DNA from: Corylus avellana
Lineage: Eukaryota > Streptophyta > Magnoliopsida > Fagales > Betulaceae
Length of the DNA: 64,000 nt
Direction of reading: 5' to 3'
NCBI RefSeq assembly: GCF_901000735.1
Contig: NC_081542.1
Span: forward strand, 24,257,093 to 24,321,092
Below, piece by piece: positions 1 to 10,366 of the stretch; positions within the stretch are counted from its first letter, which is position 1; every line of letters starts with the position of its first letter. The notes below the pieces were generated by a model. That model was not told the origin of the DNA. It worked only from the letters and a program-made list of their open reading frames with translations, and did no database searches. The position numbers were made by a program, and so were the translations under genes.

Positions 1-2
1 AC

Positions 3-1018
3 GATGATGCGGACTTCACCTTCACTGTTTTCTTCAACATGAAGGAGCACACTGTATATGTAAAACAGAGGCCTTATCTTCATATGTTCTTGGAGAAAGT
101 TGCGGAGATGTTTGAAGTAGTTATTTTTACTGCAAGCCAAAGCATTTACGCAGAACAACTTCTTGATACACTGGATCCAGATGGGAAGCTTATATCTCGC
201 CGGGTTTACCGTGAATCATGCATTTTTGCAGATGGTAGTTACACTAAAGATTTGACTGTTTTAGGTGTTGATCTTGCAAAAGTTGCCATAATTGATAATT
301 CTCCTCAGGTACATCACCTGCCCATTTTGTCAATGATAATTTGACCCTTGGCTTGCTTCCTGTTTTTTGTTAATTTTCTTGCTCTGTTGTTCAAATTTTA
401 TTTTTGAGGTATTCTGAGCAACTCAGATTATATTGGGATACCAACTTAGGTTTAGTTGGAAGTGCATTCCTTAACCATGAAGGTGGGAATTTCTTTAAAG
501 ATAGCAGAAAGAGAGAAAGAAAAGCTGGGGTTATGGATCTGATTCCATGGTTTAACAAGTAATACCTGAATTTTGGTTGGATGGAAATGCATATATTTAG
601 GCAGGAAATTCATACTAGAATTTAGTATTATGTCAGGTTAAAATGTAGGAAGGTAAAGGTTTCTGGGCTAGCCAGCTTAGTCTAAGGTTAAGATAACTAC
701 AAAAGGAAGATAGAGAAACTGAATAATGTCATGAATGTGCTTCATATTGACATGAGAACATAGTGTCTATATTATCCAAAATGAAAGGGTTAGCAGAAAG
801 TGAAAAAAAAACAACAAAAGAAGTTGTCTCTATCCTTATTGTTGTTTTGATCATTTCAGGTTTTCCGGTTGCAATTCAATAATGGGATTCCTATAAAGAG
901 TTGGTTTGATGATCCATCGGACTCTGCACTAATTTCCTTACTTCCCTTCTTAGAGACCCTGGTTGATGCTGAAGATGTCCGGCCGATCATTGCCAAGAGA
1001 TTTGGTAACAAGGAATAA
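3..1018 (+). CDS. CTD/SCP-like (NLI-interacting factor) phosphatase, C-terminal exons
   Basis: Two exons (3-308 and 860-1018) are joined by a GT-AG intron (309-859) at phase 0; the gene starts before the window. The visible 154 residues match the HAD-superfamily phosphatases that remove phosphate from Ser residues, typically on the RNA polymerase II CTD. Visible landmarks are VIFTASQSIYAEQLLD, the acidic motif IIDNSPQ at the end of the first exon, and NGIPIKSWFDDPSDSAL followed by LLPFLETL in the second. The catalytic DxDxT motif should lie upstream and is not seen. The protein ends in KRFGNKE, a normal C-terminus for the plant SSP4/SSP5-like branch. No damage is seen. A decayed copy of the first exon lies at 34.15-34.40 kb. 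The family is confident; the exact orthologue and substrate are not. Confidence 0.9.
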
Positions 1019-3626
1019 GAGCCTTTTTTTTTTTTTTTTTCCTCATTAGCTTGAATATAGCAGCTTCTTGTCCCTCCAGTCTATTTTAAAGAAAAAATTG
1101 GGTTCTAGTTTAGGTGCTCAATACCATTTCCCTCTTTGAGCTCTTGAGATTATTAGCTATACGATGAAACTATTGCTTGTCTAATTGTTGGTTCAGCTCT
1201 TGGTGCTTCTCTCTTCCTTTTTCTCTTCTCAGTTGACAACTCTATGGAGTGCTTTGTCTAATTTGGTTGTAAGGTAGTATAGAGATTTTCACTTAAATAT
1301 TTAAAATGTACAGTTCAAGTTGCTATTTTATTTGTAAGGAGGTGTATATAGATTGTTATCATATTATGAAATGTAATTCTTGCAGACTGTTGCTTTCTTT
1401 CCTATCTTGTGACCTGAATTTGCGCTTATAGTTTCTTATTGCTCTTTATTCTTCTGTCTTTGAAGAGAGACGGCCAAACTATGTGCATACTTGTAGTAAG
1501 AAGTTGAAACTTTGGCCTTTGAAATCTCTAGCAATGATGTTATCCTTTCTACTTGCCTCATCACTTCTGTGATATTGTTTGAGGTTTTTCGTTAATTCAT
1601 TGTTCATGCTCACAAATGATTAGGAAGTACATTTGGCAAGATTATTATCTTTTCCTTCACTGGCACTTGCAATGTACAGTGGATACAAAAGGAAATGCTT
1701 AAAACATAAATCCTTTGAGAAGAGGTGGTAGCAGGTAGTAATGACAATGAAATTTCTTTAAGAAGCTAGTTACCAAAACAAGAATATCCCTGAAAGTTGA
1801 TCTAAGCTAAGATCAGAATAATTGATGCTATTTCAAATATTCATTTGACAGTTGCATGGTTACCTGTCAGAGGAAAATATAATAGAAGTTAAAATTCGAA
1901 ACATAAACAATAGAAATTAAAAAGTACAAAGGACAATCAAAGCCCAGTATGAGTCCAGGAGATTGGAAGGACTGTGTCTTTATGATTCATGACCGCTAAA
2001 ATTTCTCTCCAGGCATGGGGAAAGGTAAGTTTTGCTTTCATATAGTTTGGTGACATATTTTCAAATGACCCAGAAGCCACTCTTCAATAGCTTTTGTTGG
2101 GATTAGGTCCACCAGGTTGGGATGGGCGTTGTAAACCTCAATAATTTTTACCAGCTTTTCTAGGGTTCCCCCTTCTCTGTGCTTCTGTAATTAATTCTCT
2201 TACTTATCCCAGAGAAGAAAAAGGAATAAGAAAAAACTTTGATCAGGTTTTGAAGACCTGTTAGGTGTTGATACCTTTGTTTTCTTTTCTTTTTTTAAAC
2301 GTTTTAAGCTGATTCACTAGTTCCTATACTGTTGTTCAATAGTTATCTTCTCTTTTCCGTGCTCTGTGCATGAATTTGATTTTTTGGTTTCCTTGTTATT
2401 GAAATGTATTCTATTATGTTATGGTTTCCGCTCATATTTTCAAAACTGTTCTTAGCTTTCAATCTGAATTTCATCCTTGTTAGTATTACTCCAGTTCTCT
2501 CTAGCTTGCAGTTGGACGTATGTTTTCACATAGGATATTGATGCAGAGTGATTTTGAATTAATTGCATAGCTGGAGAGTTGGGAGGTAGAGTTCAAATAG
2601 AGGGACTTTATGGGCAAATTATGCTGGTTGTTCTTTTAACCCGTTTCTGTGTCTTCTACATAAGTTGCAAGTTAGTGATTCCGTGTGATAATTCCTTGAT
2701 ATAATACACATATAACAATATGTAGACACATCTAGACTGCTCTTAAGAGTTTTAATAGATATTTGAAGATAAATTTTATTTCAGTAATTGAATTGAATAT
2801 TTGGAGTTAGAATAAAGGCTTAGTTCAATTAATTAGATTGAAAAGATCAAACTAGGCAAAGGGGTTAGAGATAGAGAGGAAACTATTTCTTATTAAGATG
2901 GTATGGGTTTGAGATGCATTATGCTAGTAGAGATTAAATTTATGCTCCTCTCTGACCTAGTGTTCTCAACAAGTAATTTTACCTTGTTAGTGAAAATCCT
3001 CATGTGGCTGCATGTGCTGGATTATAAGTTTCTACTGTTGGATCAGGCGCTATGAATTTGAATTAGAAACTTATGTTTGAATTGATGATCAAGCCTCATA
3101 TGGATGGGAGCAGCTCCTGAGTTAACGAATCTGTTGAGAGACCCTCGAGCAGATTGTGAAGGGAACATGGTCTGAACTGCTCATCTACTACAGTGAAGAA
3201 TTATTGGAGAGAAAAAGATGATGAGTTATGGGTGTATAAATTAGCTAATTATCGCCTGTTTGTCATGATCTTCTACCTGAATCTAATAATCTATTACACT
3301 TTCACAATTTTGTATACCCTTTTCTGCAGGTCATTGGAAGATCTTCTAATGGGAAAAATAGTAGGTACGTGGGGTTTTTTTGCTTCTTACCTTTTATCAC
3401 AAGTTTGTAGGTATAGGTATGTAACGTACAATGCATTTTTCTGATCATTTTTTTTTTTTTGCTTTGAATATCTGAAGCAACATTGAGAAAGTTACTTGTG
3501 TAATCTCATTTGGAGATAATCAGATTGTTACCATTTATTACAACTTTTGTATAGTTTTATTTTCTTGTCATTTCTTGTTTGGTACTAACCATTGGCTATT
3601 TCTATGTAATATAACACTTAGTGGGT

Positions 3627-3629
<3 letters not shown>
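1019..3629. other. Phosphatase 3' UTR and intergenic DNA
   Basis: AT-rich sequence follows the phosphatase stop. The first few hundred bases are probably 3' UTR. An 83-codon open frame at 3193-3444 includes a pyrimidine tract ending TGCAG, but it has no recognisable protein features and is best treated as chance or as part of a spliced 3' UTR. No RNA gene or transposon end was recognised. Confidence 0.4.

Positions 3630-3630
<1 letters not shown>

Positions 3631-3660
<30 letters not shown>
3631..3660. repeat. (TA)15 microsatellite
   Basis: Thirty bases of pure TA, immediately before a dispersed repeat fragment beginning at about 3661. Confidence 0.95.
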
Positions 3661-3663
<3 letters not shown>

Positions 3664-3689
3664 TATCCAGCTAGTAGTGTTTTACCTTC

Positions 3690-4290
3690 TAACACTTAGT
3701 GGAGCGAATGATAGTGACTTGATCATGATTTGTTGACTTGATGCTGCCATTGCTTGTACAATTCAAATGGTGGCTTTCCCCTTTGAAATTGTACAAGTTA
3801 ATGGGTTGTGTATATATACATATATATGTGCTTATTGGATGAAATTATGTGAGGGAAAGTATAATCTTTCCTTTCATCGATTCCTCTCTTTCATGCATGA
3901 ATATTACCATTTGCATTAATCAGGTTTTTACTCGGTTAATCTAAACGGCAATGACATGTCAACCTGTCAATTAATGAGTGAATTTGGTACGAATTCAATG
4001 CAATTAGTGCAAAAATGATGTGATTTAATAACATTAAAATGAAAGAAAGTAGACCCAATTTCTACGGACAAACCCAATCTTCTCCTCCTCATCCCTCTTC
4101 CCTCTTCCCTCTTCATATTTGGGAGGGGAAATTTTCTTTGGAATTCCAATTTTCCATTTTATTTTTTATTTTTTTTGGTTGGTCCATTCAAGAATACATG
4201 AACACCGACTATTTTGATATGAAATCATTTTTATTAGCATTGAGAACGGGGCAGGAAATTTGATTATGACAAAAGAAAGTTTAAAAATTA
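3690..4290 (+). repeat. Truncated copy of the local segmental repeat (modules 1, 2, 6)
   Basis: Bases 3690-3800 match 59,868-59,991, bases about 3824-3900 match the starts of 40.66 kb and 60.00 kb, and bases about 4185-4290 match 31.88, 39.98 and 62.87 kb (shared core GCATTGAGAACGGGGC). The modules keep the order seen in the long copy at 59.9-63.6 kb but with internal deletions. No coding capacity is seen. Confidence 0.75.
3753..3797. other. Small hairpin conserved in two repeat copies
   Basis: The left arm CTTGTACAATTCAAATGG pairs with the right arm CCCCTTTGAAATTGTACAAG with one bulge and a mismatch, around a loop of about seven bases. The same hairpin is at 59,948-59,991. It could be a TE terminal structure or a folded transcript. 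Nothing shows that it is a microRNA. Confidence 0.6.
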
Positions 4291-4505
4291 TTTAGGGTAT
4301 CATGGGATGTGTGCGTGAATGCTAGGGTTTAAAGTGGAGACCTAAACCACATTTATAAAAGCCCTAATTCCATCTTTGACACATCATAATAGAATTGAAT
4401 TAAATGGGGCTTTAAATTGGTCTCTAAACACAAAATTAAGCTTGTGCTCATATTGATCATATTTAATGAACCTTATTCAGCTAATTATATATAGGCCTGT
4501 TTACG

Positions 4506-4507
<2 letters not shown>

Positions 4508-4537
<30 letters not shown>

Positions 4538-4550
4538 TATAATAATAATT
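4508..4550. repeat. (AAT)n-rich microsatellite
   Basis: An imperfect run of AAT/ATA trinucleotides in AT-rich intergenic DNA. Confidence 0.85.
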
Positions 4551-4749
4551 TCCCACTTGGGCCACATTGACCTACTTAGTGAATCTTATTAGCAAGTCCT
4601 TTAAGTGGACTAGCTATGGCCATAAGGTCCACTAATATTATTTCCTTATTGTGCTGATCTAATGGCCCTACCTCACGTGATTACTTGTTTTTGTATTATT
4701 TATTTATTTATTTTATAGGAAATCAATTGTAGGAACTTTAACTGGTCTT

Positions 4750-5167
4750 TAAAATTAGGGTTAAATACTTTTTTTTTTCCTTGTAATTCAATTACTTTAT
4801 TTTTTCCCACCTTGATACCCTAAGCCAAATGAGGGTAGCCGAGCCACCCCCCTAGCCTGTTGGAGGAGGTTTCGGCCACCCCATTTTGCAAGTTGGGGTG
4901 CTTTGGCCACCCCCATTTTGTTCAAAGGGGGTGGCTCGAGCTACCTTTTTTAAAAAAATTTTAATGTTGTAAATAATTTTAGTTTTTAAAATTTTCTATT
5001 TCTTTAATTTTTAATGAGGTATAGAAACACATGTTAATTTTTTTAAGGGCATCATCTTTGAAATGAAGGTATCATCTACAATACGAATTGAAACTTAGGT
5101 AAAAAAAAAAAAAAAAAAAAAAGTTATTAAATCACACGGGGTTCAAAGGTATTTAACTCTTAAAATT
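4750..5167. mobile_element. MITE-like element with imperfect terminal inverted repeats
   Basis: The left end reads AAATTAGGGTTAAATACTTT and the right end, reverse complemented, reads TTTTAAGAGTTAAATACC, so the two ends are imperfect inverted copies. The interior contains a GC-rich stretch at about 4827-4941 with inverted GGGGTGG and CCACCCC motifs, unlike the surrounding AT-rich DNA. No open frame is present. The target-site duplication could not be fixed, so the ends are good to roughly ten bases. Confidence 0.55.
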
Positions 5168-6045
5168 ATAGCATTCGGATTTTTCCTCATAAAAGAAATC
5201 CTCCAAGTTCTAAGAGAGATGATTTAGATGCAATTTATTTGAGTTTACATATAACCCTTTGAAAGCTCCAAATTTTCAACTAACATAACATACAATATCT
5301 ACGGGTGTTTAGAAAATGATGGCATATTTATTTGACTAAAGATAAAGAGAAAAGTAAACAATCAATTTAAGGTGATGTAGAAGATCTCATTCCGCTTTGG
5401 TGAGGGACGGTACATGTAGTGTCATTAAGACTAATCATACAAAAGAAGTATGGGCTTTAGCAATGACATAAAGTCGCAGCTAAATTAAGCTCTCTTTAGG
5501 TTGTTGCTAATAAACATTAACGACGGCAAAAGTCATTGCTAGAGTCGTTACAATTAACAAACAACGAGCGCCAATTCCTCGGCAAACCGGAAAGATCTCA
5601 TCGCTAAATACACACGGCTCCCACCCTTAACTGCATCTGTCATCATCTCCGAGCATTTGATCTCATCTCATTTAATGAATATGTATGTGATAATCCAATT
5701 GCTGGTAGGAATGTATGTCACTTAGAGTCTACTGCTGTACATGAAATCCTGGTTTGAATGGCATTATTCTTCCATCCCAAACACCCACCCACCATCAATT
5801 AGAACCCCAGATTATCAGTAGTACTATAAAGCATGCACATTTCAATTTCATACAAACTTGGTGATGAGACAAAAACCATTTATTTTGATATTGAAAGACA
5901 AAAACCTCAATCTTAACAATTTATTCTTCTTCATAGCTAAACAAGAGATATTGAAAGTTGGTCCTTGTGAAATTCTACGTAGAAACATGAAGTCTCCAAA
6001 GAATAATCATATCATCAATTGCAATTCTCAACAGAATAATCATCA
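5168..6045. other. Intergenic, no gene recognised
   Basis: AT-rich DNA without recognisable coding sequence. A 64-codon open frame at 5858-6052 overlaps the 3' side of the acidic-protein copy A and has no protein features. Confidence 0.4.
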
Positions 6046-6522
6046 TCAATAGCAATTTTTCTTCTCTTTACCGCCATCCCAATTTTCAAGATCAAGCAGA
6101 AATTCCCGGTGTAGAGAATAGTACTTATCCTCCTCTTCCTCCTCCTCCTCCTTATTCTCATTATCAACCATTTCTTCTTCACAGAGAAACCAAGTTACCA
6201 GAGAATCCAGAATTCCCCGCTGAACCTCATCCTCCATTGCAATTCTCCGCGATCGAACTTCATTCTTGAACATTTCAGTGTTCACAAAAGAAATATCAAC
6301 CTCATTCTCATTATAATCTTTTGCTTCTTCACGCGCCCACCCAGTACCCTGCTCCACAGTATGATCGTCAATGGAATTTGATTCATTCTCGGTGGCTTCG
6401 TTCTTGCCCATCAAATCAGAAACAACAATAGGCGCAGTATGATCTTGGATAATAGTTCCATCTTCTTCTGTCTGATGACCGATGCCCGGTGACAGAGCGT
6501 GACTGGGATCCTCACTTGCCAT
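6046..6522 (-). pseudogene. Acidic repeat-protein family, copy A (shortened, 158 aa)
   Basis: This minus-strand frame encodes a protein closely related to the N-terminal third of the 503-aa protein at 53,523-55,034. The start ATG at 6522 is chosen because it follows a TTTTTTACAG acceptor (6531-6533) and aligns with the start of the long gene. A 5' UTR intron of about 135 bases (6531-6665) is conserved with the long gene. Relative to that gene it lacks 11 and 21 codons in two in-frame deletions after SDLMG, and it carries only one copy of the long internal repeat. After ENWDGGKE it jumps to sequence resembling a later part of the gene and stops at NCY. The product would be very acidic with a run of Glu near its end. 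It may be transcribed, but it is most simply a truncated paralogue. Function unknown. Confidence 0.65.
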
Positions 6523-6722
6523 GGACGGTCCTGTAAAAAAGAAAACCAAGTTTATGAATACAAACAGGCCTGAAACGCCCTAAACAAGATTACCCAGCTG
6601 AAACTAAATAACACAAAAAGAACAAAAATGGAGAGATAATTGGAATTCCAAAGCGAAAGCCTTACAAGTTTGTTATTGCTGGTGTTCGAGAGAGAGTAAC
6701 AAGGGGTCTGTTTATGTGAATA

Positions 6723-6726
<4 letters not shown>

Positions 6727-6770
<44 letters not shown>
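6727..6770. repeat. (GA)n microsatellite in the leader of acidic-protein copy A
   Basis: About 44 bases of AG, read as CT on the gene strand, upstream of the first splice donor of copy A. The matching site in copy B (10,571-10,595) is about half as long, so this is a length-variable site. GA/CT tracts are common in plant 5' leaders. Confidence 0.9.
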
Positions 6771-6774
<4 letters not shown>

Positions 6775-7537
6775 ACAAGGAGTCTGTTTATGTGAATAAC
6801 AGAGAGAGAAAAATGTATCAAATTCCAACAAGAAGATTACAACACCCCCGAAATATGCGAACGTATTTATTCAAAATGAAATTATTTCGTTTTTTTCTTT
6901 ATTTTATTTTATATAACAATGATGAAATTATTTCGAGAAAAACTTAATGGATGAAAGGAGGTGCTTTTATTTATTTTTTATTATGAGGAAACAGAATTAT
7001 GCTATAAATATTATAGATAAATTATAGATAATGAACTCCTTTAAAGAAAGGGGCTAGAGAGACCAAAAAATAAATCTAATTAGAGTTCAAAACAAACCAC
7101 AAAATAATTCAGTCTCTATAATTAGACTACAACGTAAAAGATAGAAGAAAAGATAATAACAAAATTAGTAAGTTATTGTTGATAAATCTGACTCATTTAA
7201 TTAAATGAACAGAATTGATTCAATAAATTTTGAGGCTTACCGCAACAAATTTAAGTAAGATCTTTTTTTATATATTTAAATATTAATTAAATAATATTGA
7301 TATTAATTTATAGTTTATATCTTTCTTAGTCCTTCTTGCCTTGTGATGAAAATACTAATAGGTGGAAAATGTCACTAATCAAGGAAATTTTTAATGAAAA
7401 TGATGTCAAGAGCATTGTTAGGCTTGCAAGGGAAATTTTTGGTAAAAAGTGATCAATTAACTTGGATTGGCATGACAAAATGGAAATTTTCGGTAAAAAG
7501 TACTTCAAATATGCTAGTGAGATGAAGTACTTCAAAT

Positions 7538-7911
7538 TAGGGCTGCACAAGCCGTGGTTATTAGCTATAACTGCTAATCGTAATTGCCATGGGCGGTTAT
7601 CAATTTGTAATAACCGCAATCGCCGAGGCAATTAGCGTTTAATTTATAACTGGCAGTTTTATAATCATTTTTTAATATGAGCTTTTGGGCTTTTTAAGTG
7701 TTTTGGGCCATCACTAAGCTTATTTTAAACGTTTTGGGCAAACGTGTTTCCAAAAAGATGAAAAGTACATACTGTTTTTTGGGTCAGGCAATCTTTTTGA
7801 ATCAGGTTTGGCCCAAAAACATCACATACCACATTATATTTCACATACATATAGTCATCCACGGCCAAAATGACGCTGTTTTGAATGTTATATTATAATT
7901 ATTATTAATAT

Positions 7912-7956
<45 letters not shown>

Positions 7957-8122
7957 GTAGGCGGTTAGCGGTTATTAACCACTTTTTCCTACCCTTAAAA
8001 CTGTTAACCGCAACCGCCCTAAGTGGATAGTGGTTTTTTATAACCGCCTACCAAAACGGTTAGCAATTAACGGTTAGCGTGGTTGGCGGGGCGGTTATAA
8101 CTACTCCGTTTGAACACCCCTA
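7538..8122. mobile_element. hAT-like MITE, copy A
   Basis: The 585-base element begins TAGGGCTG and ends CACCCCTA, near-perfect terminal inverted repeats. It is flanked by the 8-base direct repeat CTTCAAAT (7530-7537 and 8123-8130), the target-duplication length of hAT transposons. The interior carries many GCGGTTA/TAACCGC motifs close to both ends and a TA run at about 7912-7952. There is no transposase. Confidence 0.85.
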
Positions 8123-8283
8123 CTTCAAATACCCCTATATATGTATAATATTGTGTGGAAGTAAGTAACTTCGACAAATAAGGGTCCCAAGAGTGATGAA
8201 GAAGTTCATATGGAAAGGCATGCAACAATTTGCTGTCAACTAAGGAAAATCTCTTTAGTATATGATCCCTCTGGCCTATTAAT

Positions 8284-9007
8284 AGGGGTGGGTATCGGTT
8301 TGGTTTGCTTTTGTAGTCATTTTTGGTTAGTTAACTGAAATTGTCGGTTAAACAGTTAATTCACCGATTTTATTTCGATAACAAATTATTTCAAAATTTT
8401 CGATTAATTTCGGTAATCGGTTAACCGCAGACTTTTTTAATTTGGCAAATGATATTTTTAATGGGCCAAAAATTAGTTATTTTGGAGCAAAAATAACTTA
8501 TTGAACATGTATTTTTTGGGCTAAGATGTACTAAACCTTGGGTGTCCAAATAACTTTAAATGTCTTTTTCTCATGTCTTGAGCGTAAAGAAATTCTTGGA
8601 GGCCCAAAACATGTACTTAGCTCGTCCATGTAATATACACATAAATTCTTTACTATTATGCTCTTTTTCATCTCCTCCATTAATGTTTCTAGTTGTTTAT
8701 TTAAGTTTTTTGCTAGGCCAATAATTTCAGTGTCATTAATTTAGGCCTGGAGCAAGAAAGAACTTTAAATATAAATGCTTGATGGTTTGTAAATAATTAA
8801 TAAAGTCGGTTTGGTTTGGTTTGGTTTTGTAGATTTCGGTTCGGTTCAGTTAACCGACAAAAAAAGTTTATACTGATTAACCGAACTGAACTGAACCGAA
8901 TCGACGTCGGTATAAAAAATTCATACCGATTTTCGACTCACATAAGCCGGTTGACGGTTAATTTTAGTTCGGTCATAGTCGGTAGGCGGTTTAATTTGCC
9001 CACCCCT
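8284..9007. mobile_element. Short TE with AGGGGTGGG termini, copy A
   Basis: The left end AGGGGTGGGTATCGG is matched by GCCCACCCCT at the right end. The interior has repeated GGTTAACCG and GGTTTGG motifs near each end. The 87-codon open frame inside is an artefact of these repeats. The target duplication is not clear (CCTAT-like on both sides). Copy B is cut off by a gap. Confidence 0.6.
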
Positions 9008-9175
9008 CCTATATCGGGTTATATGTGGGTTGAATGCGGAAACTACTTATCATATTTTATGGAGATGGTTGTCATCTAATGATATATGGGTGGAATGTTG
9101 TAGGAAAATACAAAAATGCTTCAACGAAGAAGAAGATTTTTTTACATATCTTCAGTATAACTAACCTAACGATAG

Positions 9176-9459
9176 NNNNNNNNNNNNNNNNNNNNNNNNN
9201 NNNNNNNNNNNNNNNNNNNNNNNNNNNNNNNNNNNNNNNNNNNNNNNNNNNNNNNNNNNNNNNNNNNNNNNNNNNNNNNNNNNNNNNNNNNNNNNNNNNN
9301 NNNNNNNNNNNNNNNNNNNNNNNNNNNNNNNNNNNNNNNNNNNNNNNNNNNNNNNNNNNNNNNNNNNNNNNNNNNNNNNNNNNNNNNNNNNNNNNNNNNN
9401 NNNNNNNNNNNNNNNNNNNNNNNNNNNNNNNNNNNNNNNNNNNNNNNNNNNNNNNNNNN
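9176..9459. other. Assembly gap (284 N)
   Basis: Run of undetermined bases. Open frames spanning it are meaningless. Confidence 1.
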
Positions 9460-9567
9460 AGATTTGTGTCTTCAAAATTATTGAAAGGAATGCACTGGGG
9501 AATGTTCATGTTTTGCGTCTTCTATAAGACTATACCGTTGAAGAGCATACGGACATGAAAAATGGAC

Positions 9568-9658
9568 CCAGTCTGGCGTAAAGCAGCCTCATCACTGCTT
9601 TAAAGGATATAGAAGAGTGAAGACGATCCAGTCTGGCGTAAAGCAGCCTCATCACTGC
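9568..9658. repeat. Two 31-base direct repeats, period 60
   Basis: An identical 31-base string (starting CCAGTCTGGCGTAAAGCAG) occurs at 9568-9598 and 9628-9658. The first copy contains an 8-bp hairpin, TAAAGCAG with CTGCTTTA; in the second the right arm is broken. It lies upstream of an AAACCCTAG leader-like sequence. The function is unknown. Confidence 0.85.
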
Positions 9659-9720
9659 CATAAAAAAAGCCGCATGGGTTATATAAAGGATATATATTAT
9701 TTCATCTCATTTAATTAAAT

Positions 9721-9958
9721 TTATATAAAACTTATTTGAAACCCTAGCCTCTCTCTAGTCCCTCTCCGGTGAGACCCCTCCCTCCTCCCCCTTTTTTGTT
9801 TTTTGTTTTTTTCCTTTTCTTTGCTATGCTTTGATTTTGGAACCCAACAGCAGCATCCAGATTTAGCAACAACAGTAGCCGTCCCTTTTACCTCATCTTT
9901 TGGCTTCTTCTTGTGCTTGGGTTTCGTCGATATTTTGCTTGGAAACTTAGAACGGCTC
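9721..9958 (-). CDS. Lysine-rich open fragment, unrecognised, cut by a gap
   Basis: An open minus-strand frame of about 78 codons runs from the gap at 9959 to a stop at 9721-9723. It is dense in Lys and Arg, contains KPKHKKKPKDE and the compact motif SGCCCWVPK, and ends in LGFQISFI. Composition favours coding on this strand over the overlapping plus frame, but there is no start in view and I do not recognise a family. On the plus strand the same stretch contains AAACCCTAGCC, a typical plant leader motif, so a plus-strand 5' UTR is the alternative. Confidence 0.3.
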
Positions 9959-10058
9959 NNNNNNNNNNNNNNNNNNNNNNNNNNNNNNNNNNNNNNNNNN
10001 NNNNNNNNNNNNNNNNNNNNNNNNNNNNNNNNNNNNNNNNNNNNNNNNNNNNNNNNNN
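9959..10058. other. Assembly gap (100 N)
   Basis: A standard 100-N scaffold gap immediately before duplicated block copy B. Confidence 1.
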
Positions 10059-10366
10059 CTCCGCTGAACCTCATCCTCCATTGCAATTCTCCGCGATCGA
10101 ACTTCATTCTTGAACCTTTCAGTGTTCACAAAAGAAATATCAACCTCATTCTCATTATAATCTTTTGCTTCTTCACGCGCCCACCCAGTACCCTGCTCCA
10201 CAGTATGATCGTCAATGGAATTTGATTCATTCTCGGTGGCTTCGTTCTTGCCCATCAAATCAGAAACAACAATAGGCGCAGTATGATCTTGGATAATAGT
10301 TCCATCTTCTTCTGTCTGATGACCGATGCCCGGTGACAGAGCGTGACTGGGATCCTCACTTGCCAT
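10059..10366 (-). pseudogene. Acidic repeat-protein family, copy B (cut by gap)
   Basis: Near-identical to copy A (one visible change is ERFKNE in place of EMFKNE). The start ATG at 10,366 follows the same acceptor. The two in-frame deletions after SDLMG are shared with copy A, so they precede the duplication or the allele split. The 3' part is lost in the gap at 9959-10,058 after EVQR. The frame is open as far as it can be read. Confidence 0.65.

Larger units (their letters stand above)
6215..8837. repeat. Duplicated block, copy A (2.6 kb)
   Basis: This block and 10,059-12,630 are near-identical over their full length, with small indels, microsatellite length changes and scattered substitutions. 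It carries the 5' part of the acidic-protein gene, a hAT-like MITE and most of a second short element. Copy B is bounded on both sides by 100-N gaps, so the duplication may be an unmerged allele and not a real tandem. Confidence 0.9.

Noticed and set aside
3193..3444. 83-codon plus-strand frame after the phosphatase
   Set aside because: Hydrophobic, no motif, AT-rich composition like the flanks; no partner exons. Probably chance.
3753..3797. MicroRNA gene
   Set aside because: Only about 18 paired bases and no expression evidence; kept as a structural observation.
7326..7631. 101-codon minus-strand frame, duplicated at 11,142-11,447
   Set aside because: It is duplicated only because the whole block is; it overlaps a MITE end and has no protein features.
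8816..9079. 87-codon frame
   Set aside because: Created by GGTT/AACC subterminal repeats of a short TE.
9034..9558. Long frames across runs of N
   Set aside because: Mostly undetermined bases; not evidence of coding.
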